Positions 1 to 6,511 of a stretch of 64,000 nt of DNA are shown one piece after another (the stretch's first letter is position 1; every line of letters starts with the position of its first letter). The notes under the pieces were generated by a model. The model made no database searches. It was not told the DNA's origin and saw only the letters and a program-made list of their open reading frames with translations. Origin of the DNA: SIG603 sp964370635 (lineage in GTDB: Bacteria > Bacillota > Clostridia > Oscillospirales > Acutalibacteraceae); assembly GCA_964370635.1 (NCBI GenBank), contig CAYJJU010000006.1, forward strand, positions 52,645 through 116,644, written 5' to 3'. A program made the translations under genes and the position numbers.

Positions 1-1015
1 AGGTTTCATCATCTGGGTTTGTGTAAGAATAATCGGGTATATCCGTGTTATCTTCTTCTCCTACTATGTCCTCTATCGTCTCATCTCCTGGACCATTATA
101 CTCACCGTCTGTATGTGTAGGGAAGCCTTCACCGTCTTCGTTTTCCAAAAGCTCCATTTGCTCTGTTATCATCTTGTCATAGTTAATTGTAACTTTTGCC
201 GAAGCGACAACGCCATCATCGCCATATCTTGGCGCTAAAAGGCGAACGATACTTTCTTCAAGCTGACTTTGAACTATGGACTCAAGCTCAAAATTTTCAT
301 TTACAGAAACTGTGTTTTCAAGGCTGTCCTCTGCCCCAAGTTCAAGCGAGGTTGAGGCATCTACGACCACAACATTTTCAGGCGCCATCTTAGGCACACC
401 AAAGGCTATAAGGTTTTTAATTGCCAAAACTTGTGTAGAGTCAAGCACAACGCCGTCGGAAAGTGTCAATAAAACACTGGTGCTTCCCACTGCATCATTT
501 GTCGCCTCATCCCATATGTAGTCGCTAGACTCAGCCATGTTAATCGTAACTATAGCTTCAAGTACGCCGTCAATTCTCTCAAGTGTAACCTGCGCCCTGT
601 CTTGAAGTTGATGCACAAGCACTTGTTGCATTTCAGCTTCTGTCGCAGACATGCTAGTATTACTTTCGAAAATGTCATATGTAGGAGCAGATTTTGGGTA
701 CCCTTGTGCCGCAAGTTGCAAAAGCCATATATCAAATTCATCTTGCGGTACCATTACCTGTCCGCTCGAACTTAACTGTGCATCTGCACCCATGCTTTTA
801 AGCTCGCTAAACACCTGTGCACTTTCCGTCGACTCTAAATTCTCATACAGTACAGCATACCTCCCGTTTGCACTGTTTAAAAACACAGTAAGCAATACGG
901 CAAACAAAATTACTCCCGCGGCAACACCACCGAATATAACTTTCTTCTTTTTGGGTAACTCAACTATATAGACTTTTATACTGTTAAATCCCTGTTTAAT
1001 TTTATCCACATTCAT
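1..1015 (-). CDS. fliF: Flagellar MS-ring protein FliF (N-terminal part, cut by window edge)
   Basis: FliF forms the membrane-embedded MS ring of the flagellar basal body and houses the export gate. About 338 residues are visible; the C-terminus lies beyond position 1. The start ATG (1013-1015) follows a GGGAGAA Shine-Dalgarno site. A short cytoplasmic N-terminus is followed by one membrane segment at about residues 26-45 (the stretch ending AVLLTVFLNS). Then come the periplasmic ring-building motifs typical of the family (YAVLYENL, then the MVPQDEFDIWLLQLAAQGYP region). It lies 29 bp behind fliE and is surely co-transcribed with it. The incomplete C-terminus only reflects the window edge. 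Confidence 0.95.
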   Translation of the reverse strand, partial: MNVDKIKQGFNSIKVYIVELPKKKKVIFGGVAAGVILFAVLLTVFLNSANGRYAVLYENLESTESAQVFSELKSMGADAQLSSSGQVMVPQDEFDIWLLQLAAQGYPKSAPTYDIFESNTSMSATEAEMQQVLVHQLQDRAQVTLERIDGVLEAIVTINMAESSDYIWDEATNDAVGSTSVLLTLSDGVVLDSTQVLAIKNLIAFGVPKMAPENVVVVDASTSLELGAEDSLENTVSVNENFELESIVQSQLEESIVRLLAPRYGDDGVVASAKVTINYDKMITEQMELLENEDGEGFPTHTDGEYNGPGDETIEDIVGEEDNTDIPDYSYTNPDDET

Positions 1016-1044
1016 TTCTCCCGATTATTTTTATTAAAAAAATA

Positions 1045-1359
1045 TTAAAGTTGCATACTCATAATTTCTTTATACGCATTGACAGCCCTTGTAGTTACTT
1101 GAACTGTAGTTTGTAGCAAAGTGCTAGATTTTAGCGAATTGATTTGAACCTGCGCTAAATTGTCAACTTCTCCCATTGCAAGATTGTATGAATCCGTCTG
1201 CGAAACCTCCATCGCCGCCTGTGTTTCACTTATTAAATCCGTCAAAATATTTTGAAACGGCACTTGGTCTTCGGGTAAAGCGTTAATTTCAGACTGTTTT
1301 GACAGTTTACTCTCTAGTTCTATAGGTGTTATAAAGTTAGGATCGATAAATGTACTCAT
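1045..1359 (-). CDS. fliE: Flagellar hook-basal body protein FliE
   Basis: FliE is the small adaptor joining the MS ring to the proximal rod, exported through the flagellar secretion system. The 104-residue length is normal. The C-terminal half (QINSLKSSTLLQTTVQVTTR followed by a VNAYKEIMSMQL end) matches the conserved FliE tail. The ATG is preceded by GAAGGAG. It is first in the operon and fliF follows. In most Firmicutes fliE is preceded by flgB and flgC. Here those genes sit at the far end of the divergent operon (9970-10759), so the usual flgB-flgC-fliE block is split. Confidence 0.95.
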   Translation of the reverse strand: MSTFIDPNFITPIELESKLSKQSEINALPEDQVPFQNILTDLISETQAAMEVSQTDSYNLAMGEVDNLAQVQINSLKSSTLLQTTVQVTTRAVNAYKEIMSMQL

Positions 1360-1443
1360 TTTTTAATCTCCTTCAAATAAAATTACTAAAACATTTCGCG
1401 AATTTTGTATTTCTTATATAATATACTATTCCCTTTGGAAATA

Positions 1444-1472
1444 ATTATACTGCAACTCATTAAAATTGTAAA
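1444..1472 (-). promoter_or_regulatory. Sigma-A-type promoter for fliE-fliF
   Basis: Read on the minus strand this is TTTACA (1467-1472), a 17-bp spacer and TATAAT (1444-1449). It would start transcription near 1437, about 80 bp upstream of fliE. The match is good, but use in vivo is inferred. Confidence 0.6.
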
Positions 1473-1489
1473 GAGAAAAAGTATATCTT

Positions 1490-1498
1490 TTCGACAAA
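1490..1498 (-). promoter_or_regulatory. Candidate Spo0A box (TTTGTCGAA)
   Basis: TTCGACAAA on the plus strand is the exact complement of the Spo0A recognition consensus TTTGTCGAA. It lies about 57 bp upstream of the predicted fliE start site and far upstream of flgM. Two weaker variants occur nearby: TTTGTCGTA near 1823-1831 and TTTGACAAA near 1886-1895. Spo0A control of these flagellar operons is an inference from sequence alone. Confidence 0.45.
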
Positions 1499-1952
1499 AT
1501 AAATATCTTCTTCAATGTTAAATCTATGTAATATTTTATACATTTTGCATAAATAAAATACTCAGTCTTAGTGTTAATATGTAATTATACCGCTCTTACA
1601 CCAACGCACATATCATTCAGGTGAATAAGAACCTTAGTTTTTTAGTAGAACTAAACAAAAAAAGTCAGTTAATTTTTACACAAAATATTTTAATACGTAT
1701 AATACATACAATTTTTGCCAAAAAAAGTGTAAGTTGCCACACCAGTAAATTTGCAAAAATCTCAGTATTATTCAAAAAATAATATAAAATATTTTTTAAT
1801 TTTGCTATTTAGTTTTTAAGATTTTGTCGTATAAATATAACAGGGATAAATATAAGCAGATATTTATGTGCCTTTATTTAATAGATTTTTGACAAATAGC
1901 AGATAAATTCAGCAAACTTATGCCGAGTTTTTCGGCGGAACGGAGTATTGTT

Positions 1953-2273
1953 ATGGAAATTAAAGGAGTATTTGACAGATACAAGATGAACACTCAGTTG
2001 CCTGTTGCAAATAAACCCTCTGCAAAAGCCGAGGAAGCAACCGAAAAAAAGAGAGAAATGCCAACAACTGACACGATAAGTGTGAGCTCGACAGCAAGCT
2101 TTCAAACCACATATTCTAAAGAAGTTAAGGCCTATGCAAATGCGGCAAAAGCCGAATTAAACGTGAGTGAGGCCAGATTAAGCGCACTTAAAGAACTTTA
2201 CAAAGACGACAACTGCCCTACTTCATCAGACGAAATCGCAAGTGCTATCATGCACAGAACTATGCTAATTTAA
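1953..2273 (+). CDS. flgM: Anti-sigma-28 factor FlgM
   Basis: FlgM binds and silences the flagellar sigma factor (sigma-28/SigD) until the hook-basal body is complete. The ATG at 1953 is chosen because it follows an ACGGAGTA ribosome-binding site by 7 bp. An ATG 33 bp upstream has no such site and lies in the hairpin. The resulting protein has 106 residues. It has the short N-terminal FlgM signature (IKGVFDRYK), a low-complexity Glu/Lys linker and the C-terminal sigma-binding segment (the EARLSALKELY region). It leads the late flagellar operon, as in other Firmicutes. Confidence 0.85.
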   Translation: MEIKGVFDRYKMNTQLPVANKPSAKAEEATEKKREMPTTDTISVSSTASFQTTYSKEVKAYANAAKAELNVSEARLSALKELYKDDNCPTSSDEIASAIMHRTMLI

Positions 2274-2289
2274 GCCGGGAGAAATTTAT

Positions 2290-2754
2290 ATGACTAAAGA
2301 ACTTACACAGTTTTTAAATTGTAATTTAGAGCTTTTATCGCTTTTGGATTCCATGGTGAAAATTGAGGAAGAAAAAAGACGTTCTCTGCTTGAGCATGAC
2401 TCTGAAAAGACCGAAAGCACCGTGCAGGCAGGGCAAGCGCTATACATGCAGCTTAAAAACATCGAAGAAAAGAGAATGACAATCGGCGAGCTTTGCGGAT
2501 TTAAGGATTTAAGCATTACTCAAATTCTTGAGCGCCTAAGCGACGAGGATAAAAAGGAATTTGACCCTGTGTTTACAAAATTACTTCACTCTGCCGATTT
2601 AATTAAACAACTCAACAGTGTCTCAATGAGCATAGTAAACATGGAATTAAGGGTATTAGGAAATTACCAAAATAGCGGAAGCGGCACTTATTCATCAAGT
2701 GGGAAGAAAACAGGCGCTACTTATAATAAATCAACTTTTACAGGTAAAATATAA
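2290..2754 (+). CDS. flgN: FlgN-family flagellar export chaperone
   Basis: FlgN-type proteins are cytoplasmic helical chaperones that keep the hook-filament junction proteins FlgK and FlgL soluble and deliver them to the export gate. The 154-residue product is mostly helical and charged (MVKIEEEKRRSLLEHDSEK). It ends in a Ser/Gly/Thr-rich tail, the usual profile of the family. It starts 16 bp after flgM behind a GGGAGAAA ribosome-binding site, directly before flgK, the canonical position. Sequence conservation in this family is low, so the call rests partly on synteny. Confidence 0.8.
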   Translation: MTKELTQFLNCNLELLSLLDSMVKIEEEKRRSLLEHDSEKTESTVQAGQALYMQLKNIEEKRMTIGELCGFKDLSITQILERLSDEDKKEFDPVFTKLLHSADLIKQLNSVSMSIVNMELRVLGNYQNSGSGTYSSSGKKTGATYNKSTFTGKI

Positions 2755-2765
2755 AGGAGTTTACA

Positions 2766-4322
2766 ATGATTAGATCTACATTTATGGGCTTTGAAGCTGC
2801 AAAAAGCTCAATTTTTTCAAACCAAAAGGCTCTTGATATCGTAGGGCATAACCTATCAAACTCGTCTACTGCAGGATATACCAGACAGCGTGTTGAAACC
2901 GCCTCGGTTTATCCATCGATAGCAACACAAAGGGTTGCCACAAGCACTTTAGGTTCACTTGGACAGGGTGTTGAGTCTTTAGGTGTTGCCCAAATTAGAG
3001 ATAGTTTTTTAGATAAACGTTTTAGAGAAGAATATTCTAACGCCGCCTACCACGGTAAGACGGCAGAAATTCTAAATGCCGTTCAAGATGCCCTTGGCGA
3101 CGGTGCCGACCTTACAGACGAGGCAGGTCTTTACGGTGCTATGAGCGGACTTTTCGACAGATTAAACGGCTTTATCCAAGAACCTACAAGCGAAAGCCAC
3201 GCGACTTTAGTACTGTCGGCTTTTGAAAACATCACACAGGTTTTACATCAGCTTGATTCAAATTTAACCGCTGTTGCGACTCAGTATACAGAGGATTTAG
3301 CAATCGACATAAGCCGTGTAAACGACATAGCAGAGCAAATTGCACATTTAAACTATGTAATCGGCTCTGACCCTACCATACTCATAAACGACCCGAATGA
3401 GCACTATGGTCCAAATGAACTTTTAGACCAACGCAATCTACTTATAGATGAGCTTGCAAGCTACGGCGACATACTGGTTACAGATAAATCTGACGGAACT
3501 GTAGATATAGATTTTGGCGGACACTCTATAGTGTCGGGCAATGAAAGCGACGGACTTGTTTTACAAGTTGACGAAGATAATTACACAGTAAGCCTTAACT
3601 GGGTATCAAACGGAGATTTATACAAGGCTACGGGTGGAACAATTTTAGCGTCCATGCATCATATTAACGGCGCTGGAAATAATTTATCTCTCCCAAATGC
3701 AGAACCGTACAAAGGCATAGTTTATTACAGAAACCAACTCGATACTTTTGCATCTGCACTTGCAGACATAGCAAATAACTCACTGCCAGTACTCGGAGCA
3801 GACGGAAATCCACTAACTGACCCTGTGACGGGCAACATAGTATACAAACAACTTCTAGGTTCTCAAAAAGACAACGGCACTACAGGACTTTACGGAATTA
3901 CCGCAGAAAATATTTCGATTAGTCAAGATTGGGAGTTAAACGGCGCTACCTTCTTTATGTATAGTTTAGACGAGCATGTTGAAGACTATGCTCAGCAAAT
4001 CGCAACAAAACTCACCTCTGCCGATTATACTTTTAACACTTACGGAGAAACTTTCACAGGAAGCCTTGTGGATTTTGAAGTAAACTACCTTACAAACCTT
4101 GCATCCGATGTAAGCTTTAACAACGGACGTCAAGAATCATATGGTAATATCGCAGACGACTTTTTAAATCAAAGAGAAGCCGTTTCCGGTGTCAGCAGTG
4201 ATGAAGAAACAGCAGATATGCTAAAATATCAAAAATCTTATGAAGCGGCTGCAAGAATAATGACAGTCATGGACGAACTACTCGATACCATTATCAACAG
4301 AATGGGTCGTGTTGGATTATAA
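2766..4322 (+). CDS. flgK: Flagellar hook-associated protein 1, FlgK
   Basis: FlgK is the first of the two junction proteins joining hook and filament. The 518-residue protein starts with the classic rod/hook N-terminal motif (GFEAAKSSIFSNQKALDIVG, then HNLSNSSTAGYTRQRVE). It ends with the matching C-terminal helix (LKYQKSYEAAARIMTVMDEL). These are the two D0 helices that pack together after export. The length is within the family range. An AAAGGAG site lies 7 bp before the ATG. It is followed by flgL after 19 bp. Confidence 0.97.
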   Translation: MIRSTFMGFEAAKSSIFSNQKALDIVGHNLSNSSTAGYTRQRVETASVYPSIATQRVATSTLGSLGQGVESLGVAQIRDSFLDKRFREEYSNAAYHGKTAEILNAVQDALGDGADLTDEAGLYGAMSGLFDRLNGFIQEPTSESHATLVLSAFENITQVLHQLDSNLTAVATQYTEDLAIDISRVNDIAEQIAHLNYVIGSDPTILINDPNEHYGPNELLDQRNLLIDELASYGDILVTDKSDGTVDIDFGGHSIVSGNESDGLVLQVDEDNYTVSLNWVSNGDLYKATGGTILASMHHINGAGNNLSLPNAEPYKGIVYYRNQLDTFASALADIANNSLPVLGADGNPLTDPVTGNIVYKQLLGSQKDNGTTGLYGITAENISISQDWELNGATFFMYSLDEHVEDYAQQIATKLTSADYTFNTYGETFTGSLVDFEVNYLTNLASDVSFNNGRQESYGNIADDFLNQREAVSGVSSDEETADMLKYQKSYEAAARIMTVMDELLDTIINRMGRVGL

Positions 4323-4341
4323 AATTAGGAGGAACTAAATT

Positions 4342-5379
4342 ATGAGAGTAGCAGATTCATCAATGAATAGAAACTACCTTAAATATTTGTCGGGCGCAAA
4401 AAATGACTTTGCAACAACCATGGAGCAAATCGCCTCTGGTAATCGCTTTACAAAGTTATCCGACGATTTATCGGCAGGCTCTAAGGTTATGAACATAAAA
4501 ATGGACAAGTACAATGCCGAAACTCAACTTAAAAACATAGGAACAATTTCAGACGAGCTTGCAATTGCAGAAGACGCCATGCTACAAGTTAGGGATTTAC
4601 TTTCAAGGGCAAACACTCTTGGAATTAAAGCAGGCAACGAGCCACAAGGTTCTTCCGGTTGGGAGGCTATAGCAAAAGAGCTAGACGCAATCGCTAAAGA
4701 GCTTCATGCTTATTCTAATACTATCTTTGGTGAGAGATTTGTCTTTGGTGGAACAAACTCAAGTGACACTCCCCCGTTTTCTATCGCAGACGACGGAATG
4801 CTTGAGTATAACGGAATACCGATGGAAGACATTCAAAAACGTGCCGACGGAACATATTTTTACATGGCCGACGAAGGTGGCGTGATGGTTGAAAAAGAAA
4901 TTCCACTTGATGAAAAGGTTTATATGGATATAGGCCTTGGAATTAAGATGAGTGGAAGCAATGTCGACCCAGACACTGCATTCTTGGTATCCCACTCCGG
5001 AATAGACATTTTCGGTTTTGGAGAAGACCCAACTACCGGATATTCAAACAACATCTTCAATGCATTAGTCGAGCTTAAAGACGCTGTTAATGCAGGTGAC
5101 ATTGACGAAATTGGAGCGCTTACAGACAATTTAGATGAACTTGCAAATACTTTTGGCGCACATCTTTCAGACATGGGTGCGAGAGTTAACTTTTTAGAAA
5201 ACATGGAAACTAAGCTTGAAACTAGTATTGATACTTACACTGTAAGAATTCATGAACTTATGGGAACTGATGATGCCGAAGCCGTTCAAACCTTGGCTCA
5301 AGACGAGTTTATCCTGCAGGCAGTACAGCAAATGGGTTCAAGAATTTTACCAAACAGTTTAATGAGCTATTTAGGATAA
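4342..5379 (+). CDS. flgL: Flagellar hook-associated protein 3, FlgL
   Basis: FlgL is the second hook-filament junction protein and resembles flagellin. The 345-residue product has the flagellin-like N-terminal helix (QIASGNRFTKLSDDLSAGSK). A variable exposed middle follows (GERFVFGGTNSSDTPPFS region), then a C-terminal helical segment. An AGGAGGA site precedes the ATG. The order flgK-flgL is canonical. In many Firmicutes the next genes are fliW and csrA, but neither is present in this window. Confidence 0.96.
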   Translation: MRVADSSMNRNYLKYLSGAKNDFATTMEQIASGNRFTKLSDDLSAGSKVMNIKMDKYNAETQLKNIGTISDELAIAEDAMLQVRDLLSRANTLGIKAGNEPQGSSGWEAIAKELDAIAKELHAYSNTIFGERFVFGGTNSSDTPPFSIADDGMLEYNGIPMEDIQKRADGTYFYMADEGGVMVEKEIPLDEKVYMDIGLGIKMSGSNVDPDTAFLVSHSGIDIFGFGEDPTTGYSNNIFNALVELKDAVNAGDIDEIGALTDNLDELANTFGAHLSDMGARVNFLENMETKLETSIDTYTVRIHELMGTDDAEAVQTLAQDEFILQAVQQMGSRILPNSLMSYLG

Positions 5380-5416
5380 TTAAAAATATTTATATAGATT
5401 TGAGGTGAACTTATAT

Positions 5417-6022
5417 ATGCAAAACGTACTACAAATTAGCACAAACCCAGGAAAATATGAACTTCAAGTAGAACATGCAAAACTTGAGTATAAAAACAAT
5501 CCACTTCCTCTTGCAAAAGTAAATACACAAAGAGGGAAATTTGAACTTGATTCAGAGCCTGCAAGACTGCGTGTAGATACTTATCAGTCAAGAAGATCTA
5601 TGGGACATTTAAACTTGACCGACAGCGCCGCAGAATTTTCAAACAAGGCGCAAGCAAATTTTAGCGATTATATTTCAAACACTATTTCAATAGGCCGAGG
5701 TGTAGGAGATGTCACCGATGGCACCACTATAGGTTCCCTTATGCGCAATAAAATGACAGAAATATCAAAGTCTATGACTGTGTTTATTCCAGCCTCAGGC
5801 ACGGTAAGCATATCATGGCAAGACGATAAGCTTACATCTTCCTACACACCTTCTCAAACAGACTATGAATGGGATATTAAAGGCGTTGATTTCACCTATA
5901 CTCGCGGTGGTGTTTCGCTCAATGTTTTAGAAAGAGCCAATGTAGACATCGAGTATGTCGGTGAGCCTTTGTACTTTCCTCGCAGTGCGGCAAAGGCATA
6001 TCAAAACGCATTAGCCGTGTAG
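5417..6022 (+). CDS. DUF6470 (YviE-like) flagellar-operon protein
   Basis: A 201-residue protein of unknown function found downstream of flgL in Firmicutes flagellar operons (B. subtilis YviE-like). The N-terminus carries the family's repeated short beta motif (LQISTNPGKYELQVEHAKLE, then FELDSEPARLRVDTYQSR). I start it at the ATG 5417 because TGAGGTGA lies 9 bp upstream. A GTG at 5405 overlaps that site and is unlikely to be the start. There is no signal peptide or membrane segment. It lies 25 bp after the flgL stop. Assignment is by motif memory and gene context. Confidence 0.7.
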   Translation: MQNVLQISTNPGKYELQVEHAKLEYKNNPLPLAKVNTQRGKFELDSEPARLRVDTYQSRRSMGHLNLTDSAAEFSNKAQANFSDYISNTISIGRGVGDVTDGTTIGSLMRNKMTEISKSMTVFIPASGTVSISWQDDKLTSSYTPSQTDYEWDIKGVDFTYTRGGVSLNVLERANVDIEYVGEPLYFPRSAAKAYQNALAV

Positions 6023-6023
6023 T

Positions 6024-6494
6024 ATGAGTGTTAATTACTTACATGTTTTAGACATGTTAAACGAAAAACAACAACTGTTTTTAAGGCTTGAGGAAACCAC
6101 AAGTAATACTGTAGTTGAAAAATCAGAAAAATTTATCGACAGCATGAAAAAAAGAGCAGATTTATTTGACAGCCTGCGAGAGCTTGATAAAAAAATCACC
6201 GCAGAAGCCATAAATGACAGAAAACTTCGAGATGCCCTAAATAACATCACCAATAAGAAAGATGTCGATGACAGCCTTTTAGAAATTTTTGACCTCTCTC
6301 TTAAAATAAAAGCAATAGCAAATAGGCTTTTAAAAAATGAATCCTTACTTTTTGAGCATTTAAAAGCCGAAAGAAACTCAATTTTAAAGGAAATAGAAAA
6401 ACTAAACAAAAGCGGAACTGCCGCTGCAAACAGATACTACAATACAACTAAGCTTAAAGCCGCAAAAAAAGTTAAGCCGGGTAAGCTAATTTAG
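6024..6494 (+). CDS. Coiled-coil protein, possible FlgN/FliT-class flagellar chaperone
   Basis: A 156-residue, strongly charged, almost entirely helical protein (FDLSLKIKAIANRLLKNESL). It has a Lys-rich tail and no membrane segment. The ATG lies one base after the previous stop with no clear ribosome-binding site, so translation is probably coupled. Size, helicity and position directly before fliD suggest an export chaperone for FliD or another filament protein. I recognise no diagnostic motif, and the FlgN/FliT assignment is inference. It occupies the place where fliW and csrA often lie. Confidence 0.55.
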   Translation: MSVNYLHVLDMLNEKQQLFLRLEETTSNTVVEKSEKFIDSMKKRADLFDSLRELDKKITAEAINDRKLRDALNNITNKKDVDDSLLEIFDLSLKIKAIANRLLKNESLLFEHLKAERNSILKEIEKLNKSGTAAANRYYNTTKLKAAKKVKPGKLI

Positions 6495-6511
6495 AAACGG
6501 AGGAATAAAAA

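Larger units (their letters stand above)
1360..1952. other. AT-rich divergent intergenic region between fliE and flgM
   Basis: Nearly 600 bp separate the divergent fliE and flgM operons. I see no convincing gene. The left part holds the fliE promoter and a perfect 0A box, and the right part holds two weaker 0A-like sequences. A small GCCGA/TCGGC hairpin sits just before the flgM ribosome-binding site at about 1922-1936. I could not assign a confident flgM promoter of sigma-A or sigma-28 type. The length suggests a regulated region or a long flgM leader. Confidence 0.5.

Noticed and set aside
1920..1952. Upstream ATG giving an 11-residue longer FlgM
   Set aside because: It sits in a GCCGA/TCGGC hairpin, lacks a ribosome-binding site, and the family N-terminus matches the 1953 start.
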